NCBI GenBank assembly: GCA_963751335.1
Contig: CAVVUB010000008.1
Coordinates: forward strand, 1,488,001-1,552,000
Source: Bog-473 sp963751335
GTDB taxonomy: Bacteria; Actinomycetota; Acidimicrobiia; Acidimicrobiales; RAAP-2
Direction of reading: 5' to 3'
Length of the DNA stretch: 64,000 bases
Position 1 is the stretch's first letter, and every line of letters begins with the position of its first letter. Shown piece after piece: positions 25,529 to 32,952 of this stretch. Made by a program: the position numbers and the translations under genes. Under the pieces are notes generated by a model. That model had not been told where the DNA came from and ran no database searches. It saw nothing but the letters and a program-made list of their open reading frames with translations.

Positions 25529-25912
25529 TCAGTGGGAGGTGTAGTTGATTTCGCCCGCACCCTTCACGCCGACGGCGAAGCAAAAGCAGTGGATCGGTGC
25601 GTGATCAGTGGTGGGGCGAAGGGAGTGCACCTTGTCCGGCGGGATGTACACGAGGTCACCCTGGGTGATGGCACGGTCCTCCCCGTCGATGGTCATGATG
25701 CCGCGGCCATTCATGACGTAATAGAACTCATGGGTGGGGTGGGAGTGGGGGTCGACCATGCCGCCGCCCGGGACCTCGAACTCGTTGACCAGTTCCAGGT
25801 AGCCGCCGTCGGTGATCTCCTTGAACTCCCTGGACTCGATCATCCACCACACGGGAACGGTGCCGTTGTGCTCGACGACCGGCGCCTTGTCCTCGATGCT
25901 GCGCACGTCCAT
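25529..25912 (-). CDS. Single-domain cupin
   Basis: 127 aa. One cupin barrel: metal motif 1 HSHPTHEFYYVMNGRG (three ligands, about residues 57-72) and motif 2 PPDKVHSLRP near residues 91-100. It may be a dioxygenase, isomerase or a non-catalytic sensor; sequence alone cannot decide. ATG 25912 has GGGAGGG upstream. It forms an operon with the hydroxyacid dehydrogenase. On this strand the palindrome at site D also contains a TANNNT box (TAACCT, 25954-25959), so it may serve this gene too. Confidence 0.82.
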   Translation of the reverse strand: MDVRSIEDKAPVVEHNGTVPVWWMIESREFKEITDGGYLELVNEFEVPGGGMVDPHSHPTHEFYYVMNGRGIMTIDGEDRAITQGDLVYIPPDKVHSLRPTTDHAPIHCFCFAVGVKGAGEINYTSH

Positions 25913-25935
25913 TCTCGGGCCCTCCCAACCTTTCC

Positions 25936-25959
25936 TAGACTGACTCGGGTGTCAGGTTA
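25936..25959. promoter_or_regulatory. Bidirectional promoter/operator, site D
   Basis: Arms TAGACTGAC (25936-25944) and GTCAGGTTA (25951-25959) around a 6-bp centre. Rightward, TAGACT is a -10 seven nt before the GTG at 25949. Leftward, TAACCT is a -10 for the cupin operon. One palindrome thus holds both -10 boxes. Confidence 0.65.
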
Positions 25960-26452
25960 CGCCAAAGCCGTGAACCCCGAGCCTCTCGGTGCCGCGGCCT
26001 GGGCGCCGTTCGGCTGGGTCCCCGTTCCCGACACGGATCCGCGGGACGGAGATCAGCGCATGACGTTCCAGTGGGAGGACGCCCACGTGAACCTCATCGG
26101 GCACGCCCGGAGCGAGGTGCCGCAGCTGGAACACGGCCTCGGTTGCGAGATGCTGTTCCGCCACGACACGCACACCCAGGCCCTGATGGCGTTGGACGTT
26201 CCCGCCGTGATCGCGGTCGCATCGGCCGACGTGGAGTTCGAACGCCCGGACGAAGTCGACTCCATCCGGGTCTTCCGCCTCGAACCGCTCCAGCCGTTCG
26301 TCCTGCATCGTGGCACCTGGCACTGGGGCCCGTTCCCCGTCGAGGCGGCCGAGGTGCGGTTGTTCAACGTGCAGGGTCTTCGCTACGCCGAGGACAACCG
26401 CTGCGTGGACCTGGCCTCCAAGGGTTTGTCGGTCGAGGTCGATCTGTCGTGA
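25949..26452 (+). CDS. Ureidoglycolate-lyase-like protein
   Basis: 167 aa, the size of AllA (ureidoglycolate lyase), a small cupin-fold protein releasing urea and glyoxylate. It opens with NPEPLGAAAWAPFGWV, the family's typical N-terminus, and has HDTHTQALMALD near residues 70-81 and HRGTWHWGPFPV near 117-128. The other ureide-pathway genes are not here, so another small cupin role is possible. The start is GTG 25949, inside operator D and 7 nt after a -10 box, hence leaderless. No ATG is available upstream in a sensible place. Divergent from the cupin/hydroxyacid dehydrogenase pair. Confidence 0.7.
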   Translation: MSGYAKAVNPEPLGAAAWAPFGWVPVPDTDPRDGDQRMTFQWEDAHVNLIGHARSEVPQLEHGLGCEMLFRHDTHTQALMALDVPAVIAVASADVEFERPDEVDSIRVFRLEPLQPFVLHRGTWHWGPFPVEAAEVRLFNVQGLRYAEDNRCVDLASKGLSVEVDLS

Positions 26453-26479
26453 GCGCGCTGGCAGATCCGGGGGCGGGCG

Positions 26480-27409
26480 TTGGAGCTTGACCCCGCAGAA
26501 GAGGCGGAGGTCGTGTCGGCCACCGTCGCCGACCTGATCCATGCGATCACCGCGACCGAGTCAGGTCCGGCGCAAGGGGAGCGGCGTACCTTCGCGACGA
26601 AGAGCCCGACGTGGTGGATGGGCGGACGCACCTTTGGCGGCATGGTGGTGGCCCAGGCCCTGAACGCGGCGCTCCAGACCGCGCCACCGGCATCGGAGAT
26701 CCACTCCCTGCATGGGTACTTCCTTCGTCCCACCCCTCCGGGCGCCACCACGATCCACCAGGTCGAACCCGTTCGCGACGGCCGATCGTTCTCAACCCGC
26801 TCATTGGTCAGCTCGGTCGAGGGCAAGGAAACCTTCCGCATGACCTGTTCGTTCCACGCCCCCGAGCAGGGTGACGAGTACCAGCTGCGGGCCGCCCCGG
26901 GCATCCCCCGTCCAGTGGACATCGAGGGGTTCGAGGCGCCGTTCCCCTTCGATATCCGCGAGCTCGGGCACACAGAGCAACGCTCGGACGGGACCTACCA
27001 GTCCACCCGCCGCTGCTGGTTCCGGACCAGGGAGCCGCTGCCCGACGACCCCGCGATCCACGCCTGCGTCCTGGCCTACTTCTCGGACATGACCGGAGCG
27101 GCCTTCCGTCCGCTGAGCCTCGGCGTCTGGGGCACCCACACCGACACCAGCCTCGACCACGCGTTGTGGTTCCACCGGCCCTGGCGGGCCGACACCTGGA
27201 GCTTTTTCGACCTCCACACGCTGGTGAACGCGGGCGGTCGGTCGACCATACGAGCCACCATGCACGGCGAGGACGGCACACTCCACCTCAGCATGGCGCA
27301 GGAGCTGCTCATCCGTGAGCTCGACGAGCCGATGGTGCTGCCCGAGACACCACCCTGGCTCCAACGGGCCGAAGACGGACGAGAGGAGAAGGTCGATGGG
27401 ACTGCTTGA
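26480..27409 (+). CDS. Acyl-CoA thioesterase II (TesB type)
   Basis: 309 aa, slightly longer than TesB (about 285). Two hotdog domains: GGRTFGGMVVAQALNAA with SLHGYFLRP (about residues 50-80), and C-terminal SLDHALWFHRPWRADTW with the conserved catalytic-type Asp in TSLDHAL. It hydrolyses acyl-CoA, freeing CoA during beta-oxidation. TTG 26480 is the furthest start; GTG 26513 is an alternative and neither has an ideal ribosome-binding site. Its 3' end overlaps the SDR start by 14 bp, so they are one operon, probably including the gene at 25949. Confidence 0.87.
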   Translation: MELDPAEEAEVVSATVADLIHAITATESGPAQGERRTFATKSPTWWMGGRTFGGMVVAQALNAALQTAPPASEIHSLHGYFLRPTPPGATTIHQVEPVRDGRSFSTRSLVSSVEGKETFRMTCSFHAPEQGDEYQLRAAPGIPRPVDIEGFEAPFPFDIRELGHTEQRSDGTYQSTRRCWFRTREPLPDDPAIHACVLAYFSDMTGAAFRPLSLGVWGTHTDTSLDHALWFHRPWRADTWSFFDLHTLVNAGGRSTIRATMHGEDGTLHLSMAQELLIRELDEPMVLPETPPWLQRAEDGREEKVDGTA

Positions 27410-28178
27410 GGGAAAGCGAGCCGTGGTCACCGGTGGCGGGTCGGGCATCGGCCGGGCCACCTGCCGGCGCATGGCCGAGGAGGGAGCGCGGGTTGCCGTC
27501 TTCGACGTCGACGGTGACTCGGCCGCCACCACCGCCAAGGAGATCGGCGGATCCTCGTACGCAGTCGACGTCGGGGACCCCGAAGCCATGCAGGTCGCGG
27601 TGGACGCCGCCGCCGCCGAGCTGGACGGCTTGTCGATCATCTTCAACAACGCAGGCACGGCCGCCTTCAACAAACTGCACGAGCTCGACCCCGCCGAGTG
27701 GGATCGCGTGCTGCGCGTCAACCTGACGGGCGTGTGGGCCGGCATCCGCGCCGCCGCCCCGCACATGCTGGCCGGTGGCGCCGGGTCGATCGTCAGCACG
27801 GCGTCGATCAGCGGGACGCGCCCGGCGGCAGGGGAGGGCCCGTACTCGGCCACCAAGGCGGGTGTGGCCGCGCTGACGGCATCGGCCGCCCTCGAGTACG
27901 GGCCGACGATCAGGGTGAACGCCGTCTCGCCCGGGATGATCCGCACGACCATGACCGCGCCATGGTTCGAGTTCATGCCGGATCAGGAGGATCGTTTTCA
28001 GCGCGAGACGCCGGCCGGCCGTGTGGGCGAGCCGGAGGACATCGCCGACGTCGTCGTGTTCCTCTGCTCGGACCTGGCTCGCTTCATCACGGGTCAGAAC
28101 CTGGTCGTCGACGGCGGGCTCACCCTGCACGGCTCGGGCGTGGACGGGATCTTCGACCGCATCTTCAAGAGCCGCTGA
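27396..28178 (+). CDS. Short-chain dehydrogenase/reductase
   Basis: 260 aa classical SDR: TGGGSGIGRA (about 12-21), NNAG (89-92), Ser in STASISG, catalytic Tyr/Lys in YSATKAGVAAL, and the C-terminal GQNLVVDGG. NAD(P)-dependent oxidation or reduction of a hydroxy/keto group; the substrate is not readable. ATG 27396 has GAGGAGAAG at the right distance and lies inside the end of tesB. It follows the thioesterase, so a role in fatty or cyclic acyl-CoA metabolism is likely. Confidence 0.88.
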   Translation: MGLLEGKRAVVTGGGSGIGRATCRRMAEEGARVAVFDVDGDSAATTAKEIGGSSYAVDVGDPEAMQVAVDAAAAELDGLSIIFNNAGTAAFNKLHELDPAEWDRVLRVNLTGVWAGIRAAAPHMLAGGAGSIVSTASISGTRPAAGEGPYSATKAGVAALTASAALEYGPTIRVNAVSPGMIRTTMTAPWFEFMPDQEDRFQRETPAGRVGEPEDIADVVVFLCSDLARFITGQNLVVDGGLTLHGSGVDGIFDRIFKSR

Positions 28179-28257
28179 GCCCGGAGTCCGCCCCCCGGGT
28201 GACGCGCCCGAACATGAGTCCGGCGGTGCGGGCGGGGTGTCCCGTCAGGGAGCCCGG

Positions 28258-28755
28258 TCAGCGGACGATCTCGACCAGGAGCACCCAGGCGTTGTAGACG
28301 GCGCCGGCGATGCCGAGGATCGTGGCGGGGACGAGCCAGTAGAGGCCGCCACCCCAGTGTGCGGCGAGCGAGATGCCGGCGAGCAAGGTCGGAACGGCGC
28401 ACACGGCGGTCGCGCTCATGCGAGAGACGAGCCAGAGCAACGGGTCTCCCTGGCGGGTGCGCCGGTAGGCGAGCTGGCTGCGCAAGATGAGGATCTGCAG
28501 GGGCACGGCGCCCACCAGGATCTCGACGCCGAGCAGCCGTACGTTCTGGGGAACGAGCACCAGCGCCGACGCGTAGAGGACGAGTAACAGTGTGCCCAGG
28601 GTCTCGGCCGCCCGGTGCGGGAGGAAGGCCGGGCCCTTGACGATCTTGTCCAGGTTGAGGGAGACGGCGACGAAGAGCAGGCCGGTGAGGGCGGCGGTGG
28701 CCCCCACCATGGCGCCGAAGTAGGTGCCCCAGTCCGCGGTGTCGTAGGCGTGCAC
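28258..28755 (-). CDS. Four-helix membrane protein of unknown function
   Basis: 165 aa. The N-terminal pattern GAMVGATAALTGLLFVAVSLNL recurs in uncharacterised actinobacterial membrane proteins. Four hydrophobic helices: about residues 13-33, 51-67, 77-92 and two close ones between 113 and 160. No enzymatic motif. Cytoplasmic membrane. Start ATG 28755, 15 bp after the TetR stop on the same strand, so possibly co-transcribed with that regulator. Confidence 0.65.
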   Translation of the reverse strand: MHAYDTADWGTYFGAMVGATAALTGLLFVAVSLNLDKIVKGPAFLPHRAAETLGTLLLVLYASALVLVPQNVRLLGVEILVGAVPLQILILRSQLAYRRTRQGDPLLWLVSRMSATAVCAVPTLLAGISLAAHWGGGLYWLVPATILGIAGAVYNAWVLLVEIVR

Positions 28756-28770
28756 GGCCTGGACCGCCCG

Positions 28771-29529
28771 CTAGGCGTTGGGGTCGAACAGGGCCCGGTA
28801 CACCATGGTGGTCATCGTCTCGAGCGCGGTGGCGTCGATGGGCTGTCCCACGAAATCGCGCAGGTAGTGGAAGCGGTCGAGCATGGCCAGGGTGGCCATG
28901 CCGGCGGCTTCGGGATCGATGATGTGGCCCGAGGAGTCCGGGCTGATCTGCTTGCTCAGCGCGCCCGACATCGCAGTGAAGGTCTGGCGGACCATGTCGA
29001 CCAGCTCAGGATCGGCCGTGGCCAGGTCGGTCCAGATCCGGAAGAGCGGTGCGTAGTTGGTCCACAGCTCCGAGTAGGCCTGCACCCAGCCGTAGACGTC
29101 CTCCCACTGGGGCGGCGTGCCCAGCGCGGGCAGCGCGTTCAGGGTGTCGTAGAGCCCCTGGGACTCGCTGGCGGCCTCGGCCACCAGGGCGCGCAGCAGG
29201 TCCTCCTTGTTGGAGAAGTACAGGTAGAAGGTGCCGTGCGAGGTCTTGGCGATGTCGACGATGTCGTTGACCCGGGTGGCGTGGTAGCCCCGCTTGTCGA
29301 AGGCGACCATGGCCGCATTGAGCAGCTTGCGCATGGTGCGCCGACCCTGGCTGCGCAGGACCCGTTTGCTGGCGGGGGCACCGATGGCGTCGCCGGCCTC
29401 GACCTCGTTGGTGGAGCGTCCCGAGGCCGGGTCGGGCGCCGTCGCGCTCTCCTCCTTCGTCGATCCGGCGGGCCGGTCCGACACGGTGGCGGGGGTCGCC
29501 GGGTCACGTCGGACTCTCGGCGATCCCAT
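28771..29529 (-). CDS. TetR-family regulator next to operator E
   Basis: 252 aa with a roughly 45-residue disordered N-terminal extension before the DNA-binding domain. Helix-turn-helix: LLNAAMVAFDKRGYHATRVNDIVDIAKTSHGTFYLYFSNKEDLLRAL (about residues 68-114). The rest is a helical ligand-binding/dimer domain, probably for an acyl-CoA. ATG 29529 lies 9 nt below a TACCAT -10 (29539-29544), so leaderless. It stands immediately beside the best CTGAC-N6-GTCAG palindrome and divergent to a CoA-transferase, making it the leading candidate regulator of all seven sites; this is inference. Confidence 0.88.
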   Translation of the reverse strand: MGSPRVRRDPATPATVSDRPAGSTKEESATAPDPASGRSTNEVEAGDAIGAPASKRVLRSQGRRTMRKLLNAAMVAFDKRGYHATRVNDIVDIAKTSHGTFYLYFSNKEDLLRALVAEAASESQGLYDTLNALPALGTPPQWEDVYGWVQAYSELWTNYAPLFRIWTDLATADPELVDMVRQTFTAMSGALSKQISPDSSGHIIDPEAAGMATLAMLDRFHYLRDFVGQPIDATALETMTTMVYRALFDPNA

Positions 29530-29567
29530 GCCCGGGGCATGGTAGTGCCGGGTATGCCCGAAATGGC

Positions 29568-29590
29568 TAACCTGACACGATGGTCAGGTT
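29568..29590 (+). promoter_or_regulatory. Promoter with palindromic operator, site E
   Basis: TAACCT (29568-29573) is a TANNNT -10. Arms AACCTGAC (29569-29576) and GTCAGGTT (29583-29590) form a perfect 8-bp inverted repeat with spacer ACGATG, the longest arms of the seven sites. Transcription would start near 29581. Confidence 0.7.
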
Positions 29591-29658
29591 CGGCGAGGGC
29601 CAAAATTGAGGCTGGACCAGGAACTTTCTACGACGACGGCCATATCCATCCTCGTTTC

Positions 29659-31365
29659 ATGACCCTCTCCGCCCCCTCACCGGCCCGACCGGTCGTGACC
29701 TCGCTGACCGAGGCCGTGGCGCAGAATGTCCGTCCCGGCGACAGCGTGCTCGTGATGATGGGCCACAGCCGGTGGACCGCGGCGGCCCGTGAGCTGGCCC
29801 GCCAGTTCTGGCGCACCGACCCGGGGTTCACCCTGATCATGACCAGCCTGGGGGCGCTCGGGGCGGCCTACTTCCGGGGCGGCCTGCTCAAGAAGGTGAT
29901 CACCGCATATTCGGGCAACAGCTTCCCGACGTACACCCCCAATCCGATCTTCCGCCAGGCCTACGAATCGGGGGAGGTCGAGGTGGAGCACTGGTCGATC
30001 CTCACCCTCTCCCAGCGCTTGGAGGCGGCGGCCCGCGGTCTGCCCGCCACGGTGACGGGCTCTCTCGTGGGCTCGTCCATGGCCGACAACGAGGCCTTCG
30101 CCGTGGTCGACTCACCGTTCGGTCCGCTCGGCCTGCTCGAGCCGCTGATCCCCGACGTGGCGCTGGTGCACGCGGCGGCGGCCGACCCGTCCGGCAACCT
30201 GGTGCTGAGCGAGCCGCTGCTCGACGGGACGTGGGGCGCCTGGGCGGCGCGTCGTGGCGTGGTGGCCACGGTCGAGCGGGTGGTCGAGGACGTCGAAGGG
30301 CTCGGGCACCGGGTGAAGATTCCGGCCCACCGGGTCCTGGCCGTGGCCGAAGCACCGTATGGCGCCCATCCGGGAGGCTGCTACGCACCGGGACTGCCCG
30401 TGCGCAGCTACGGCGAAGACATCGCCCACTGGAGTGCGGTGGCCGGGGCGTGCGGTCGCGGTGAGATCGATGACTACATCGAGGAGTGGATCCTGGGTCC
30501 GACGACGCACGAGGACTACCTGACGTTGGTGGGCACCGAGCATCTGCTCTGGCTCGAGGGCCGCTCGGACCCGATGTCGTGGAAGGCGGACGCCGACGCC
30601 AATCCCGTGGTCGAGGACGTCTTCATCACCCAGTGGGAGCGGGCGGCGGCCCTGGGCGCCCGGGAGGTCGAAGCGGTCGTGGCCGACGTCGAGGCCGACG
30701 CCGTGCTGGCCGGCGCCGGGGTGGCCAACCTCTCGGCCTGGGTGGCGGTGGCCCGGGCCCGGGCGGCGGGGAGCCGGGTGATGCTCACGGCCGAACTGGG
30801 CCTCTGGGGCTACCAGCCGACCCCGGCCGACCCCTACATCTTCAACCAGCGGGTCTTCCCCTCGACACCCTTCCTGTCCGACGCCTCGACCATCCTGGGC
30901 ATGGTCATCGGGGGACCGGGGACGCGCACCGTGGGATGTCTCGGGGCGGCTCAGGTGGACCGGGACGGCTCCTTGAACTCGACCCAGCTGGCGGGAGGGC
31001 GCTTCCTGGTCGGCTCCGGCGGCGCCAACGACGTGGCCAGCCGGGCTACGGCGTGTGTCGTCATCACGTTGGCCCGTCCCGAGCGCCTGCCCGAGACGGC
31101 CGGCTACGTGACCTCGCCCGGGCACCACGTGGTGAGTGTGGTGACCGACAAGGGTGTGTTGCGGCGCGACGGTGACGACCGGACGCTGCGGCTGGCGGCG
31201 GTCCCGGCGGGGGAGGGCAGCGTCGAGGAGCGGGTGCGCGAGTTCGTGGCCGCCTGCGGCTACGAGCCTGAGGTGGCGCGCCGCGTGGAGGAGCTGCCGG
31301 CGATCCACAGGACCGAGGTGCAGGCCTTGCGTGACTTCGACCGCCAACGGTTGTTCCTGGACTGA
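29659..31365 (+). CDS. Fused two-subunit CoA-transferase (class I-like)
   Basis: 568 aa. The N-terminal half matches alpha-type subunits (LTEAVAQNVRPGDSVLVMMG, then GALGAAYFRGGLLKKVITAY). The C-terminal half is beta-like (VADVEADAVLAGAGVANLS, TAELGLWGYQPTP with a possible catalytic Glu, GGANDVASRA). Most relatives are two genes. It moves CoA between acids, or as in IpdAB-type steroid enzymes hydrolyses a ring-derived CoA ester; which one is not decidable here. ATG 29659 is the first good in-frame ATG after the promoter; the leader has only a weak CAGGA. Upstream in-frame codons down to 29581 contain no standard start. Confidence 0.75.
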   Translation: MTLSAPSPARPVVTSLTEAVAQNVRPGDSVLVMMGHSRWTAAARELARQFWRTDPGFTLIMTSLGALGAAYFRGGLLKKVITAYSGNSFPTYTPNPIFRQAYESGEVEVEHWSILTLSQRLEAAARGLPATVTGSLVGSSMADNEAFAVVDSPFGPLGLLEPLIPDVALVHAAAADPSGNLVLSEPLLDGTWGAWAARRGVVATVERVVEDVEGLGHRVKIPAHRVLAVAEAPYGAHPGGCYAPGLPVRSYGEDIAHWSAVAGACGRGEIDDYIEEWILGPTTHEDYLTLVGTEHLLWLEGRSDPMSWKADADANPVVEDVFITQWERAAALGAREVEAVVADVEADAVLAGAGVANLSAWVAVARARAAGSRVMLTAELGLWGYQPTPADPYIFNQRVFPSTPFLSDASTILGMVIGGPGTRTVGCLGAAQVDRDGSLNSTQLAGGRFLVGSGGANDVASRATACVVITLARPERLPETAGYVTSPGHHVVSVVTDKGVLRRDGDDRTLRLAAVPAGEGSVEERVREFVAACGYEPEVARRVEELPAIHRTEVQALRDFDRQRLFLD

Positions 31366-31597
31366 TCGACTCGATCGACGCACGACGTGACAGGGGTGAG
31401 TGGAGAGGGAGACGAGGCCGAGTACCACGCGCTAACGAGATTTCCGAGAGGCCAGAGCGAGCAGCACACGGTGCAGCCGCTCGACTCGGCGGTGGAGACA
31501 CCGTTGACACAAGGGGTGAAGAGACCACATGAAGGGCTGGAAGTACAGTGACCGCCATCCCCGGGGGGATGCACGAAGAAGGGCGAATGGGGACGGG
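31366..31597 (+). promoter_or_regulatory. Leader/promoter region of the ABC importer
   Basis: No gene seen. TTGACA (31504-31509) and TACAGT (31544-31549) resemble -35 and -10 elements but are 34 bp apart, so they do not pair. TACAGTGAC resembles the left half of the CTGAC operators; the right half is missing. Purine-rich stretches precede the start. Confidence 0.4.
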
Positions 31598-32896
31598 ATG
31601 CGAGTGAGGCAGGGGATCAAGGCGCTCGTCGCCACCGTGCTGGGCGGTGGTCTGGTGGTGAGCGCGCTGGTCGTCGCGCCCGCGGCATCGGACGCGGCAT
31701 CCTCGGGGGGCACTGCGCCGGGGGTGACGTCGAACTCCATCACGGTGGGGACGATCTCGACCCAGACCGGCGAGCTGGCCGCCAACTTCAGCTCCCTGAT
31801 CTACGGCGAGAAGGCCTACTACCAGTACATCAACGCCCAGGGCGGAGTGAACGGCCGCAAGATCGACTACAAATACCAGCTGGACGACGGCGGCAACCCG
31901 ACCACGTTCAACCAGCTGGCCAACACCTTGATCAACCAGGACCACGTGTTCGCCGTCACCGGCGTGGCGACCGCGTTCTTCTCGCCGAACCTCTTCGTCG
32001 AGTCGGGTACCCCGACCTACGGCTACAACGTCACGGGCAACTGGGCCGGGCCGCCCAACCTGTTCGCCGCCGGCGGCTCGGTGCAGTACTACCCGGCCGA
32101 GGGGCCGATCGTGGGTTTCGTGTCGAAGCAGACCAAGTCGCCCAAGCTCGCCTTCGTGGCCTACGGGGTGGCCGCCTCCGCCGCCTCCTGCCAGGCCGGG
32201 GCCAAGGCCCTGTCGGCCAACGGGTTCCAGGTCGTCTACACCGACTTCAAGGTCAGTTACCCGGGCACCACGGTGGCCACCGACGTGCAGCGCATGAAGC
32301 AGGCGGGCGCCAACATGGTGGTGAGCTGCATGGACGTGCAGGGCAACGTCACCATGGCCAGGGCTATTCAGCAGTACGGCCTGAAGATGACCCAGCTCTG
32401 GTTCAGCGGCAACGACCAGACCACGTTGAAGGCGAACAAGAGCCTCATGCAGGGCGTCTATTTCAGCACGGCCCACGTGCCGTACACGGCACCGACCTCG
32501 ATCTATCCGGGTCTCAAGCTCTACCTGACCCAAATGAAGAAGTACGAGCCCAAGTACGTCAACGACGAGATCGCGATCCAGGGTTGGGAATCGGCCGCCC
32601 TCTTCGTCCAGGGTGTGAAGATGGCGGGCAACAACGTGACCCAGGCCAACGTGGTCAAAATGACCAATACCCTCACGTCGTTCACCGCCGGCGACCTCAC
32701 CGCCCCGACGAACTGGAAGACGGGCGGCCATTCCGGCCACGCGCCGCCGTACTGCGGCGCCTACATCAAGGCACAGGGCACCCAATACGTGCCGACGCTG
32801 AACAAGGGCAAGAACGTGTTCGTCTGCTTCCAGTCGGTGAACCCGAACAAGCCGCCCGTCTACCCGGTCCCGGCCGGCACGCCCGCCCCGGCCTGA
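31598..32896 (+). CDS. ABC importer substrate-binding protein (Leu/Ile/Val-like)
   Basis: 432 aa. A Sec signal peptide (hydrophobic residues 8-30, ASDAAS cleavage region) without a lipobox Cys, then a type I periplasmic-binding fold of the amino acid/aromatic acid family: SNSITVGTISTQTGELA, YYQYINAQGGVNGRKIDY, and late EIAIQGWESAALFVQGVK. It captures a substrate outside the membrane for the permease downstream. In catabolic clusters such proteins often bind aromatic or cyclic carboxylates rather than amino acids. Start ATG 31598 gives the right signal peptide; ATG 31529 would add 23 polar residues. First gene of the import operon. Confidence 0.87.
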   Translation: MRVRQGIKALVATVLGGGLVVSALVVAPAASDAASSGGTAPGVTSNSITVGTISTQTGELAANFSSLIYGEKAYYQYINAQGGVNGRKIDYKYQLDDGGNPTTFNQLANTLINQDHVFAVTGVATAFFSPNLFVESGTPTYGYNVTGNWAGPPNLFAAGGSVQYYPAEGPIVGFVSKQTKSPKLAFVAYGVAASAASCQAGAKALSANGFQVVYTDFKVSYPGTTVATDVQRMKQAGANMVVSCMDVQGNVTMARAIQQYGLKMTQLWFSGNDQTTLKANKSLMQGVYFSTAHVPYTAPTSIYPGLKLYLTQMKKYEPKYVNDEIAIQGWESAALFVQGVKMAGNNVTQANVVKMTNTLTSFTAGDLTAPTNWKTGGHSGHAPPYCGAYIKAQGTQYVPTLNKGKNVFVCFQSVNPNKPPVYPVPAGTPAPA

Positions 32897-32952
32897 TCGG
32901 CCGGACGGGATAGGTCGAGGGCTCGAGCGGACACGGGCGAGACGGCACGACA

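Noticed and set aside
24689..25948. In-frame extension upstream of the ureidoglycolate-lyase-like gene.
   Set aside because: Antisense to the hydroxyacid dehydrogenase and cupin, both clearly real; the family N-terminus begins at about 25961.
28615..29658. In-frame extension upstream of the CoA-transferase to 28615.
   Set aside because: It runs antisense through the TetR and membrane genes and across operator E; no homology to CoA-transferases before about 29659.
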